Program-made: the position numbers and the translations under genes
Shown: positions 23,604 through 31,977 of the stretch, piece after piece
Layout of the letters: every line of letters begins with the position of its first letter
Position numbering within the stretch: the stretch's first letter is position 1
Notes under the pieces: model-generated
The model's database searches: none
Told to the model about the DNA's origin: nothing
The model's input: only the letters and a program-made list of their open reading frames with translations
Assembly (NCBI RefSeq): GCF_001488575.1
Contig: NZ_LN831302.1
Span: 806,001-870,000 of the forward strand
DNA length: 64,000 nucleotides
Direction: 5' to 3'
From: Halobacterium hubeiense
GTDB taxonomy: Archaea; Halobacteriota; Halobacteria; Halobacteriales; Halobacteriaceae

Positions 23604-25330
23604 TGTGTAGCCTCCGTCAACTCCAGTCGTTCGAGCGTCGATTCCGTCGGCACGCCCTCACTGTCCCAGCCGCGGGCGTCGTAGTACGCCTCAAGCATCG
23701 CGTCGAACCGCTCCCGGTCGATGGCCGCGCCTTCCGCGGGGCCGTCCGGTAGCGGCACGGTCATCGCCTCGGGGAGCGCGTCGTCGTTGCGGTCGTGGCC
23801 CTCGCGGACGTTGAACAGCCGCGTGAGGTTCCACGCGCGCTCGCCGAGGTCCGCGAGCGACTCCGCGGTGGCGTCCACGCCGACTGCACGCAGCCAGCGC
23901 GCGCCCTGCTCGGGTGCGGCTTCGCCCGCGAAGTCGTCGGCGACCAGACACCAGCGCGCGCTGCGGGCGTTCTGCTCGCTGACGACCGCGCGCACGCGGT
24001 CCGCGTCGCTCCACGACTCCGCGGCGACGGCGGCCTCCTCGATGGGGCGAGCGCGCCGGTGGCACGCCCCGCGGTCGCTGGTCGCGTACGCCAGCGCCAT
24101 CGCGGGCGCCGCCCGCGGGTCGTAGGTCGGCAGTTCCATCGCCTTCACCGCGGGAATCATCTGGTCGAAGCCGAGGCGGTCGGCGGCCGCGACGACGCCG
24201 TCCGCGAGCGCGTCCCCGAGGTCGGTCTCGCGGGTGGCGACCTCGCGGATGAGCCGGCGCGCGCCCTCGGGGTCGCCGAAGTCGACGTCCCTGTCGAGGG
24301 CGCCGCGCTCGCTCGCGCGGGCGGCGAACGCGACCGCGCTCCCGGCGCTGATGACGTCCACGCCGAGGCGGTCGCAGAGCCCGCCGAGTTCGGCGACCGC
24401 GTCGAAGTCGCTGATGCCGAGGCCGGCGCCCAGCGTGATGGACGCCGCGCCCCGCGGCACCGTCTCGCCGTCGCCGTCGGGCACGCGGAAGCCGCCCGGG
24501 ACGGCCTCGCCCGGCCGCTCGCGCCCGACGCTGGCTTCGCGGACTGCTTCGATGCCGACGCCGTCGGCGCCGTCGAACGTCCCGGACTGCCATCCCCGCG
24601 TGGGGAGCGCGCCCACTTCGTCCGCGAAGTCCACGGATTCGAGGGTCTCGCTGGCCGCCTGCCAGCGCCCGACCTCCGCGTCCGCGAACTCCTCGTCGGC
24701 GGCGTCCAGTTCCGGCGGCGTCTCCGGCGCGTCGCCGCGCGCGACGACGGCCTTCAGGCCTTTCGCGCCCATCACGGTGCCCGCGCCGCCGCGGCCGGCG
24801 TGGTGGTCGCCGCCGTCCGTCGCGACCGTCGCGAACCGGACGCCGTGCTCGCCAGCGGGGCCGACGCACGCGACCGCCGCGTCCGGATACTGGGCGTCGG
24901 TCTCGGCGGCGTCCATGCCCGCGAGTTCGGGGGCGTCCTCGATGCGCGCGGTGCCGTCCTCGACGACGAGGACGCCGGGTTCGTCGCGCTCGCCCTCGAC
25001 GAGGACGAGCAGGCAGTCGTCGAGGCTGCCCGCGAGCCGCGCGGCGAAGTCGCCGCCGGCGTACGAGTCCAGGAACGCGTCCGTGAGCGGGGACTTCGTC
25101 ACGACCGCGAACCGTGGTTCGCCGGGCGCGCGCCCGGTCAGCGGGCCGACCGCGAACGCGAGTAGATTCTCGGGGCCGAGCGGGTCCACGCCCGCCTCGG
25201 TGTCCGCGAGCAGGTACCGGGCGGCGAGCGCCTTCCCGCCGACGTAGCGGCGTCGCCACTCGGGCGGAATCTCCTCGCGCGACACGGTCCCCTCGCCGAG
25301 CCGCACGCGCAACACGTGGTCCCCGACCAT
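23600..25330 (-). CDS. Aldehyde:ferredoxin oxidoreductase family protein lacking cluster cysteines
   Basis: 576 residues. The AOR N-terminal domain (RRYVGGKALAARYLL, LLAFAVGPLTGRAPG, RFAVVTKSPL), the tungstopterin motif AGRGGAGTVMGAKGLKAVV (178-196) and the second pterin-binding region (ATSDRGACHRRARP; SARWCLV) are present. The usual CxxCxxxC that binds the 4Fe-4S cluster is expected near residues 270-285, but the sequence there is SVGRERPGEAVPGGFRV. The only cysteines are at about 106, 155, 319, 423 and 461. So the pterin site looks kept and the cluster site lost. Activity as an AOR is doubtful. Followed by a DUF7124-like gene; MobA is encoded divergently. Confidence 0.85.
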   Translation of the reverse strand: MVGDHVLRVRLGEGTVSREEIPPEWRRRYVGGKALAARYLLADTEAGVDPLGPENLLAFAVGPLTGRAPGEPRFAVVTKSPLTDAFLDSYAGGDFAARLAGSLDDCLLVLVEGERDEPGVLVVEDGTARIEDAPELAGMDAAETDAQYPDAAVACVGPAGEHGVRFATVATDGGDHHAGRGGAGTVMGAKGLKAVVARGDAPETPPELDAADEEFADAEVGRWQAASETLESVDFADEVGALPTRGWQSGTFDGADGVGIEAVREASVGRERPGEAVPGGFRVPDGDGETVPRGAASITLGAGLGISDFDAVAELGGLCDRLGVDVISAGSAVAFAARASERGALDRDVDFGDPEGARRLIREVATRETDLGDALADGVVAAADRLGFDQMIPAVKAMELPTYDPRAAPAMALAYATSDRGACHRRARPIEEAAVAAESWSDADRVRAVVSEQNARSARWCLVADDFAGEAAPEQGARWLRAVGVDATAESLADLGERAWNLTRLFNVREGHDRNDDALPEAMTVPLPDGPAEGAAIDRERFDAMLEAYYDARGWDSEGVPTESTLERLELTEATQ

Positions 25331-25408
25331 GCCCGTAGGGAACGGCTTCGCGGGGTTAAGCGTTGTCGCTCCGGAGCGTTCAAGCGGTTGGCGCGCCGAC
25401 GTTCCCGC

Positions 25409-26026
25409 GTGCGCTCAGCAGTCGTGCTCGCGGGCGGCCGCTCGACTCGGTACGGCGACGGCGACAAGGCGCTCGCCGACCTCGCCGGCTCGCCGATGCT
25501 GCGCCGGGTCGCCGACCGCCTCGCCGACGCCACCGACGAGCTAGTCGTGAACTGCCGGGACGACCAGCGCGACGCCCACCGGGACGCCCTCGACGGCTAC
25601 CCGAACCCCATCAGGGTCGCTGAAGACCCCGAACCCGACGAGGGCCCGATGGCGGGCATCGCTGCCGGCCTCCGAGAGGCCAGCGGCGAGTACGCGCTCG
25701 TCGTCGCCTGCGATATGCCGTTCGTGGACCCAGCGGTCGTCGACCTCCTCTTCGACCGAGCCGCCGGCCGCGACGCCGCCGTCCCCGAGATGGACGACGG
25801 CTGGTACCAGACGACGCAGGCGGTCTACCGCGCGGACGCGATGGCCGCGGCCTGCGCGGACGCCCTCGACCGCGGCGACCGCAAGATTCTCGCGCCGCTG
25901 GAGTCGCTGGACTGGGTCGCCGTCCCCGAAGCAGACGTGGCGGCGGCTGGCGACCTCGAATCCTTCGAGAACCTCAACACGCGCGAGGCCGTGGCGGAAG
26001 CGGCCGAGCGGTTCGCCCCGCAGTAG
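25409..26026 (+). CDS. mobA: Molybdenum cofactor guanylyltransferase
   Basis: 205 residues from GTG 25409; the longer ORF upstream is arginine-rich and not conserved. N-terminal nucleotide-binding LAGGRSTRYGDGDKALADL, then EDPEPDEGPMAGIAAGL and VVACDMPFVDPAVV, the classic MobA motifs. It transfers GMP to Mo/W-pterin to form the dinucleotide cofactor used by the formate dehydrogenase encoded nearby. Divergent from the AOR-like gene with 78 bases between. Confidence 0.9.
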   Translation: MRSAVVLAGGRSTRYGDGDKALADLAGSPMLRRVADRLADATDELVVNCRDDQRDAHRDALDGYPNPIRVAEDPEPDEGPMAGIAAGLREASGEYALVVACDMPFVDPAVVDLLFDRAAGRDAAVPEMDDGWYQTTQAVYRADAMAAACADALDRGDRKILAPLESLDWVAVPEADVAAAGDLESFENLNTREAVAEAAERFAPQ

Positions 26027-26099
26027 CGCTGCGAGAACTGTCCCGACTGCATCGGTGAGCGAGCGGAGCGTGGTCCCCCGACATGTTGCGCGATGAGTA

Positions 26100-26107
26100 G
26101 TTTTTAC
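26100..26107 (+). promoter_or_regulatory. TATA-like box for the HTH regulator
   Basis: GTTTTTAC, 25-32 bases before the ATG at 26132. The preceding 26027-26099 has only a GAGCGAGCGGAGCG stretch of low information. Confidence 0.5.
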
Positions 26108-26131
26108 AGCTAGCGCGCCGTCGTCGGAGTG

Positions 26132-26791
26132 ATGGCTACGGAGGCTACCGTCACCGTTCCGTCCGACCAGTTCCCCCTCGACACTGTGTTCGCGCAATTC
26201 CCGGACGTGACGGTCGAACTGGAGCGATTGATTCCGTCACAGGACGTCGTCATCCCCTACTTCTGGGTTCGCGGCACGGAAATCGAGGACGTCGAGGCCG
26301 CGTTCTCCGAACACCCGGGGGTGAACCGCATCCAACTCGTCGACTCCGTCGAGGACGAGTACCTCCTGCGCGTGGAGTGGTCGCTCGAGTACGACGACTT
26401 GCTGAGCGTGCTGACGGAGACCGGCATCCCGCTCATCAACGCGACCGGCACGAACCGACAGTGGACGTTCGACATCCGGGGGGACACGCGAAGCGACATC
26501 GCCGCCTTCCACGCTCGCTGTCGAAAGCTGGGAATCCCGATTACGCTGACGGCCCTGCACGAACTGACGCCCGTGGACGCGGACGCGGCGGCCGCGCTCA
26601 CGGACAAACAGGAGGAAGCGCTGGCGCTCGCCTACGAACGCGGGTACTTCGAGTCCCCCCGGGAGGTGACGATGGGAGAAATCGGCGACGAACTCGGCAT
26701 CTCCCAGCAGGCCGTCGCCTCCCGCCTCCGGCACGGAATCAAGCACACGCTCGAACAGACGCTCTCGGAGCCCGAGCGGCCGAACCAGTAG
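26132..26791 (+). CDS. Bacterio-opsin activator-type HTH regulator
   Basis: 219 residues from ATG 26132 (a GTG one codon earlier is possible). The N-terminal 150 residues form the alpha/beta sensor part of this family. The C-terminus has LTDKQEEALALAYERGYFESPREVTMGEIGDELGISQQAVASRLRHGIKH, the HTH_10 (Bat) DNA-binding domain. The ligand is unknown. A second family member is at 61576-62217. Followed by two tiny zinc-finger genes on the same strand, 111 bases away. Confidence 0.87.
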   Translation: MATEATVTVPSDQFPLDTVFAQFPDVTVELERLIPSQDVVIPYFWVRGTEIEDVEAAFSEHPGVNRIQLVDSVEDEYLLRVEWSLEYDDLLSVLTETGIPLINATGTNRQWTFDIRGDTRSDIAAFHARCRKLGIPITLTALHELTPVDADAAAALTDKQEEALALAYERGYFESPREVTMGEIGDELGISQQAVASRLRHGIKHTLEQTLSEPERPNQ

Positions 26792-26902
26792 TCAGGTAAA
26801 AAGCACGTTGTATAGCCAAAATCAACGCTCACCGGACTGGCCGGAGAAGGATGCGTACGGGGAGACGGGTGGGCGGGCACTCGTCGCTCTCGATAACCAA
26901 CC

Positions 26903-27067
26903 ATGGTCGAATGTCAAGAATGCGGCGGAGGTGGCGCGAGGGTCGTGCGAGTGACGTACACGTCGGGTGAAACCGAGGAGCTGCGGCTTTGCTCGCGTTG
27001 TACGGATACATACACGACGGGGGACTTCGTCTCCAGCGTCTCGGCAACTACACCCACTAATGAGTAG
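26903..27067 (+). CDS. 54-residue double CxxC zinc-finger protein
   Basis: ATG 26903 to TAG 27067. Cys pairs CQEC (4-7) and CSRC (30-33) around a short strand region (RVVRVTYTSGETEELRL) form one zinc site. Codons such as CTT, GAT and ACA are more frequent than in neighbours. The last eight bases overlap the next gene (27060). No function known. It may be a partner of that second zinc protein. Confidence 0.7.
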   Translation: MVECQECGGGGARVVRVTYTSGETEELRLCSRCTDTYTTGDFVSSVSATTPTNE

Positions 27068-27236
27068 CACCGAGCCGAGTCAAGGCGGCGAACCGCAAGC
27101 GGTGGCGGAGTGTACGGCCTGTAGTGCGATTTTCCCCGCGCAAGTGACCGGTGACGGCGGCCTCCGACCCATCGGCCTCGAAGACGGAACCTGTACCTGT
27201 GGGAACGTGGAGTTCCAGTCGATAATCGAAGCCTAG
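27060..27236 (+). CDS. 58-residue zinc-ribbon protein
   Basis: From ATG 27060, which overlaps the preceding stop. After a polar leader it has CTAC (18-21) and CTCG (45-48), typical of a single zinc ribbon, with the connecting sequence FPAQVTGDGGLRPIGLEDG. Ends FQSIIEA. A haloarchaeal zinc-ribbon type; function unknown. Translationally coupled to the 54-residue CxxC protein. Confidence 0.72.
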   Translation: MSSTEPSQGGEPQAVAECTACSAIFPAQVTGDGGLRPIGLEDGTCTCGNVEFQSIIEA

Positions 27237-27283
27237 GCTACCCGTCCGTAGCAGTCGGTTCACCCGCTCGCCGAACGAAGGCG

Positions 27284-28003
27284 TTAGACGACGGTCTTCA
27301 CGGGGTCGTCGGCCTTCAGCGACGTGACGACGACGCGGGGGACGTCCGCGCGCTCGTGGACGCCCTCCGCGATTTCGGTGGCGGTCTGGACGAGCGCGGC
27401 GTCGTCGGCCATGTTCACGAGCGGAATCACGGTCGCGCCCTCTGGTACGTCTCGCATTCCGCCCTCGGGGTGGGCGAGCACGCGTGCGACGTCCTCGGGG
27501 CGAATCTCGTCGCCGACCGAGAGGTCCGTGATGGCGGCGACGCGCTCGGGCCGGTGGGCGACGGCCTCCGAGAGCGGTTCGCCGACCGCGCGCACGCTCG
27601 CAATCGGCACCACGACGTCCGCGCAGTCCGGAATCTGTGGCTCGTGTTCGCCCGGCGCCTTCAGCCGGCGGGTGCGCGCACCGTCGGCTTTCACGAGGAC
27701 GGCGCTCGGGGCGGCGTCGGCGACGCCCGCGATTCGCTCGCGCTCGTAGCCGCGGTAGCGGTCCTCGCGCTCCTGCTCGGGCACCACGCCCAGCGGCCAC
27801 TCGGCGTTCTCGCGGACGGCCGCGGACGGGTCGTCCGTGACGACGACCCGGGCGACGTGCTCGTCGAAAATCGGGATGCGGACCGTCGCCGTCACGACGG
27901 CGCGCTCGATTCGGTCGGCGAGCGCGTACAAAAGCGACTTCTTCCCGCCCGCACCGACCGCGCAGACGACTCCCTCGGCGTCGACGGCGTCTTCGAGCTC
28001 CAT
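27284..28003 (-). CDS. yqeC: YqeC-like molybdenum hydroxylase accessory protein
   Basis: 239 residues. P-loop-like AVGAGGKKSLLYALA (15-29), ATVRIPIFDEHVARVVV, and the LVKADGARTRRLKAPGEHEPQIPDCADVVVPIASV signature of YqeC (putative selenium-dependent hydroxylase accessory protein). Known members occur with molybdenum hydroxylases and MobA-like proteins. No xanthine-dehydrogenase-type enzyme is in the window, so the client could be elsewhere or be one of the Mo/W enzymes here. Preceded immediately by the PadR regulator gene (adjacent, no gap), so probably cotranscribed. Confidence 0.85.
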   Translation of the reverse strand: MELEDAVDAEGVVCAVGAGGKKSLLYALADRIERAVVTATVRIPIFDEHVARVVVTDDPSAAVRENAEWPLGVVPEQEREDRYRGYERERIAGVADAAPSAVLVKADGARTRRLKAPGEHEPQIPDCADVVVPIASVRAVGEPLSEAVAHRPERVAAITDLSVGDEIRPEDVARVLAHPEGGMRDVPEGATVIPLVNMADDAALVQTATEIAEGVHERADVPRVVVTSLKADDPVKTVV

Positions 28004-28321
28004 TCAGTTGGCCAACAGGAGGTGGTCGTCGTCGAGTTCCGCCACCGCGTCACGGACGTAGCGGTTCTCCCACTTGCGGCGCGCGCGCAGCTCGCGGTCG
28101 CCGCGCGGCGTGACCCCGTACTCGTTGGTGCGCTCGTCTCGTTGCCCCTTCTCGATGAGGCCCTTCTCGACGAGCGTGTCGAGGTTCGGGTAGAGCCGCC
28201 CGTGGTTGATGTCCGACTCGTAGTACTGTTCGAGCTCCTCCTTGATGTCGAGCCCGTTGGGCTCTTCGAGGCCCGCCGTCACGACGAGGAGGTCGCGCTG
28301 GAAGCCGGTGAGGTCGTCCAT
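28004..28321 (-). CDS. PadR-family transcriptional regulator
   Basis: 105 residues from ATG 28321. Winged helix FQRDLLVVTAGLEEPNGLDIKEELEQYY then GRLYPNLDTLVEKGLIEKG, and a C-terminal helix with KWENRYVRDAVAELDDDH, the PadR-like dimerisation type. It abuts yqeC, which suggests it regulates that operon. A TATA-like CTTAATAC (about 28350-28357) lies about 30 bases upstream. Signals sensed are unknown. Confidence 0.87.
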   Translation of the reverse strand: MDDLTGFQRDLLVVTAGLEEPNGLDIKEELEQYYESDINHGRLYPNLDTLVEKGLIEKGQRDERTNEYGVTPRGDRELRARRKWENRYVRDAVAELDDDHLLLAN

Positions 28322-28401
28322 GGGTCTGGTTGCAGGGAGGTCCGGTATCGTATTAAGTTCGGTGGCCACGCGGCCGTCAGAAACCGGCACGAGTCGCCGA
28401 C

Positions 28402-29118
28402 TCAGGCCTCGACGCGCGGCGGCGTGAGGAGGTCCGAGTCCGCGAGCGCGGCGCACGCGCCGACGATGGTGAGCACGCGTTCCTCCGTGAAGAACTCCGG
28501 CTCGTGGGCTTCGGCGTCGATGATGCCCACTACGTCGTCGCCCGCGAGGATGGGACAGCAGAACTCGCTCTGGACGCTGTCGTCGCACTCGTAGTAGGGG
28601 CCGTCGTAGTCTGCGACGTCCTCGACGAGCACGGCGTCGCCCGTGAGCCCGACCGTGGAGTTGTTCGAGCGCTCGGCGAACGACTCGGTGAGCGGGAACT
28701 CCGCGCGGGAGTGCTCGCCGACGTAGGCTTCCTTAACGAGCACTTCCTCGCCGTCGGGGTTGGTGGCGCGGCGGTAGACGCCGAGCCAGTCGGGGTTGGT
28801 CTCCTCGGCGAGCCGCCGCACCGTCTCGTCGAGCGCGACTAGCCGCGCGGTGTTGGGGTGGTCGCGGAGGCGCTCGGGCTCGTACTCCAGCCCGCAGATG
28901 GGCGCGAGGTTGTACGGCTCCTCCGCGAGGCCGACGCCACACGAACCGTCCGGCCCGAGTTCGGGCACGGGGTAGACGTAGCAGTCCTCGACGGTGTCGG
29001 CGTCGACGGTCGCGTGCGGCGGGCGGGCGACGAGCGCGGCGCCGCGCTCGGCGGCGTTGGTCGCGCGGTCGGCGTACTCCGGGAGGTCCACGGCCCGGAG
29101 GTAGGACTCGTGGTTCAT
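28402..29118 (-). CDS. GAF-domain protein
   Basis: 238 residues from ATG 29118. The domain at about 95-225 shows EETNPDWLGVYRRATNPDGEEVLVKEAYVG, GLTGDAVLVEDVADYDGPYYECDDSVQSEFCCPILAGDDVVGIIDAE, the shape of a GAF sensor with a Cys pair FCCP. The N-terminal 90 residues with several Cys (DCYVYP, SCGVG, ICGLEYEP) are less clear. No output domain, so it may work as a soluble redox or small-molecule sensor or as a methionine sulfoxide reductase (fRMsr-like). TATA-like CATATACG lies about 27-34 bases upstream. Confidence 0.78.
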   Translation of the reverse strand: MNHESYLRAVDLPEYADRATNAAERGAALVARPPHATVDADTVEDCYVYPVPELGPDGSCGVGLAEEPYNLAPICGLEYEPERLRDHPNTARLVALDETVRRLAEETNPDWLGVYRRATNPDGEEVLVKEAYVGEHSRAEFPLTESFAERSNNSTVGLTGDAVLVEDVADYDGPYYECDDSVQSEFCCPILAGDDVVGIIDAEAHEPEFFTEERVLTIVGACAALADSDLLTPPRVEA

Positions 29119-29153
29119 ACTGTGTCGTTCGTCGCGTGGACGTATATGAGCGT

Positions 29154-29408
29154 TCACTCTGGCAAGGCGCCGGCGTCGAGCGCGCGCTGGCCGCGCTCGG
29201 TGATGCGGTAGACGACCTCCCCGGTGACCGGCTCGACGAGGTCGCGCTCGGCGAGCACCTCGAAGCGGGCTTCGACGTGCGGGGCGTGCATCCCGATGCG
29301 GTTCGCGACGATGGCGGGGTACTCGGCGCTGTGGCCCGCGAGGAACGTCAGGATGGCGACGTCCGCTGGGCGGCTCCACGCTGGTCGGCCCGGCGCTGCC
29401 TCGTGCAT
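29154..29408 (-). CDS. Small winged-helix repressor (PhiH1-like)
   Basis: 84 residues. Short polar leader then SRPADVAILTFLAGHSAEYPAIVANRIGMHAPHVEARFEVLAERDLVEPV and a beta-wing ending in GEVVYRITERGQRALDAG. This is the small ArsR-like/PhiH1-repressor-like winged-helix type common in haloarchaea. Its 3' end lies 35 bases before the GAF gene start, so they may be linked. The 53-base region upstream (29409-29461) contains CCACATAACACT, a candidate promoter. Confidence 0.8.
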   Translation of the reverse strand: MHEAAPGRPAWSRPADVAILTFLAGHSAEYPAIVANRIGMHAPHVEARFEVLAERDLVEPVTGEVVYRITERGQRALDAGALPE

Positions 29409-29461
29409 ACCTCAGTATGGGTCGTGCTACCACATAACACTATCGTCGAACGGGACTCCGC

Positions 29462-29908
29462 TCACGTCGTGACGACGGTGACCGCGCCGTCGAACTCGAG
29501 GATGATGCGCTGGGTGACGTCCCCGAAGATGGCCTTCCCGGCGGGCGAGCGCTTGCGGCCCGCGAGGAAGATGTGGTCGGCGTCGCGCTCCTCGGCCAGC
29601 GCCAGCACCTCGTCGCCCTTCTCGCCGAGCCGGCCGACCGGCTCGTACGCCACGTCCACGTCCTCGAGGACGTCCCGCCCGACGTCGTTCGCGAACTTCT
29701 CCGCGCCGTCGAGCGCGTCGTCGACGGTGTAGTTCACGTCGAGGCTCGGGACGCTCATCATCGACTCCCGGCGCTCGGCGTACTCCGAGTCGGTGGTCAC
29801 GTGCACCAACAGCAGCTCCGCGTCGACCCCGGCAGCGAGTTCGCCGGCTTCTTCGACGAGGGCTTTCGCGGAGTCGGAGGCTTCGACGACGGCGATTGCT
29901 CGGTCCAT
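29462..29908 (-). CDS. Universal stress protein A family
   Basis: 148 residues from ATG 29908. Starts MDRAIAVVEASDSAKALVEEA with the UspA strand-helix, and ends with the nucleotide-binding DADHIFLAGRKRSPAGKAIFGDVTQRIILEF (G-x2-G-x9-G type) and VTVVTT. Likely ATP-binding and dimeric. Haloarchaea have many such proteins; the specific stress is unknown. Divergent from the DICT protein gene. Confidence 0.9.
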   Translation of the reverse strand: MDRAIAVVEASDSAKALVEEAGELAAGVDAELLLVHVTTDSEYAERRESMMSVPSLDVNYTVDDALDGAEKFANDVGRDVLEDVDVAYEPVGRLGEKGDEVLALAEERDADHIFLAGRKRSPAGKAIFGDVTQRIILEFDGAVTVVTT

Positions 29909-30009
29909 GTTCCACCGCCGTCGGCGACTCACCTTAAATGCCGGGGGCGGGCCCGCGGTTGGCACGTGGCAGCCGAACGCATTTGTACGAGGGGAGGGAC
30001 CGTCGATGT

Positions 30010-30714
30010 ATGAGCCTCCGCGAGGTGCTGGAGACGGTCCGGGGGCGCGAGAAGACGCTCACGGTGTACACGGAGCCGGGAACCTGCGTCGTCCCCGAAC
30101 TCCGGGAGTACTTCGCGTCCCAGAACGTCGCCATCGAGGAAGCCGACGCCGGCAGCGACCCCGAGCACGCGGTGCTGTCCGACGACGGCGAGTTCCTCAC
30201 CGCGGTCGGCATCGACGCGCTCCGCTCGCTGACCGACGGCAGCCTCCGGTCCGTCGGCGAGAGCGCGGCGTACGGCCGCCTGCTCTCGCACCTCGACCGC
30301 ACCACGTTCACGTCGTACAACCACCGGCAGATGCTGCAGGCGTCCCGCGAAATCGAGGACCGCGCGTGGCGCACCGGCGAGGGGCGGCTGTACGCGGGCT
30401 TCCAGCGGCTGTCGAACTTCGCGGCGGAACGCCCGACCTACGAGCGCCTCGCCGGCACGGGCCTCGACGTGCACGTCTACGGGCTGCCGGACGCCACCAC
30501 CGGCGTCCCCGACGGCGTGACCTTCCACGGCAGCGCGATTCCGGACGTCGCGTCGCTGTGGTTCGTGGTCTTCGACGGCGGCGACGACCCGCGGCAGGCG
30601 TGCGCGCTGCTCGCCGAGGAGCGCGAGAACGGCTTCTACGGCTTCTGGACGTACGACACGAGTCTCGTGGACGACGCGCTGGACGCGCTCGGCGCCGCCC
30701 AGCGGTCGGCCTGA
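30010..30714 (+). CDS. DICT sensory-domain protein
   Basis: 234 residues from ATG 30010. MSLREVLETVRGREKTLTVYTEP at the start and SLWFVVFDGGDDPRQACALLAEERENGFYGFWTYDTSLVDDALDAL at the end are the DICT (DIguanylate Cyclases and Two-component) pattern. It has no DNA-binding domain, so it works as a stand-alone sensor or partner. Ligand not known. Followed after 42 bases by the amidohydrolase gene on the same strand. Confidence 0.85.
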   Translation: MSLREVLETVRGREKTLTVYTEPGTCVVPELREYFASQNVAIEEADAGSDPEHAVLSDDGEFLTAVGIDALRSLTDGSLRSVGESAAYGRLLSHLDRTTFTSYNHRQMLQASREIEDRAWRTGEGRLYAGFQRLSNFAAERPTYERLAGTGLDVHVYGLPDATTGVPDGVTFHGSAIPDVASLWFVVFDGGDDPRQACALLAEERENGFYGFWTYDTSLVDDALDALGAAQRSA

Positions 30715-30756
30715 CCGGAGGGTAACGCTTTCCCAGTGGCGTGCGAACCCCCGCTC

Positions 30757-31977
30757 ATGCGAGTGTTCGACGTCGCACGACTCGTCGACGGGCGCAGCGA
30801 TGACGCCGTCGAGGACGCCCGACTCGTCGTCGACGACGACGGCACCGTCGCCGCGGTCGGTCCGCGCGAGTCCGTGGACGCACCGCCCGACACCGACCAC
30901 GTCGAGTTCCCGGACCGCACCGTCGTCCCGGGGTTCGTCGATGCGCACGTCCACCTGCAGGGCGCGCGCTCGATGGACGTCGCCGACTGGACGACCATTC
31001 CGGACTCGCTGGCGGCCGCGCGCGCCACCGAGGACCTCCGCTCGCTGGCCCGCGCGGGGTTCACGAGCGTCCGCGACCTCGGCAGCACCGTCGGCGTCGG
31101 CCTCCGCGAGGCGGTCGCGGCCGGCGAGATTTCGGGGCCGCGCGTGTTCACGAGCGGGCGCGCCATCTCACAGACCGGCGGCCACGGCGACATCCACGGC
31201 CTCCCCCACGAGTGGGTCGCGGACGGCACGCCGCTGTCCACGCTCGCGGACGGCGCCGACGAGTGCCGCCGCGAAGCCCGCAAGCGAATCCGGGACGGCG
31301 TCGATTGCCTGAAAATCATGACGACTGGCGGCGTGTTGAGCGAGCGCGACGCGCCCGACCGCCGGCAGTTCACGGACGACGAAATCACCGCGATGACCCG
31401 CGAGGCCGACCGCGCCGGCGTCGCCGTCGCCGCCCACGCGCAGGGGAGTGCGGGCATCGAGGCCGCGCTCCGGAACGGCGCGACCACCATCGAGCACGGC
31501 TTCTATCTGGACGACGACTGCGTCAGCCTCCTGAAGGAGTGCGGCGGGACGTTCGTCCCGACGCTCTCTATCATGCACCGCATCACCGAGCGCGGCGGCG
31601 ACCACGGCGTCCCCGAGTGGGCGCTGGAGAAAGCCCGCGACGCCCACGACGCCCACGTCGAGGCCGTCGAGCGCGCGCACGAAGCCAACGCCGCCATCGC
31701 CGCCGGCACCGACTTCATGGGGCCGGAGCTGGTCCCCCACGGCGAGAACGCCCTCGAAATGGAGTTGCTCGTGGACGAAATCGGGTTCTCGGAGATGGAG
31801 GCGCTTCAGGCGGGGACGCGGGTCGCCGCGCGCACGCTCCCGCGGGACGACGTCGGGACGCTGACGGAGGGCGCTCGCGCGGACTTCGCGGTGCTGGAAG
31901 ACGACCCGCTGGCGGACATCTCGGCGGTGCGGCGGGTCGAGGCGACGTACGTGGACGGCCGGCGGCTGGACGTGTAG
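30757..31977 (+). CDS. Metal-dependent amidohydrolase (Xaa-Pro dipeptidase/imidazolonepropionase-like)
   Basis: 406 residues from ATG 30757. Metal motifs: DAHVHLQG (HxH), the KIMTTGG lysine region, AAHAQGSAGI, TTIEHGFYL and GTDFMGPE. These mark a binuclear subtype of the amidohydrolase superfamily that cuts cyclic amides or dipeptides (molinate hydrolase/Xaa-Pro dipeptidase-like group). The substrate is unclear. It has no signal peptide. Its stop abuts the convergent membrane-protein gene (TAGCTA). Confidence 0.88.
   Translation: MRVFDVARLVDGRSDDAVEDARLVVDDDGTVAAVGPRESVDAPPDTDHVEFPDRTVVPGFVDAHVHLQGARSMDVADWTTIPDSLAAARATEDLRSLARAGFTSVRDLGSTVGVGLREAVAAGEISGPRVFTSGRAISQTGGHGDIHGLPHEWVADGTPLSTLADGADECRREARKRIRDGVDCLKIMTTGGVLSERDAPDRRQFTDDEITAMTREADRAGVAVAAHAQGSAGIEAALRNGATTIEHGFYLDDDCVSLLKECGGTFVPTLSIMHRITERGGDHGVPEWALEKARDAHDAHVEAVERAHEANAAIAAGTDFMGPELVPHGENALEMELLVDEIGFSEMEALQAGTRVAARTLPRDDVGTLTEGARADFAVLEDDPLADISAVRRVEATYVDGRRLDV

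Noticed and set aside
26040-26075. GAGCGAGCGGAGCG stretch as a repeat or insertion-sequence end
   Set aside because: Such sequences are common in haloarchaeal intergenic DNA; no inverted partner or target duplication was found.
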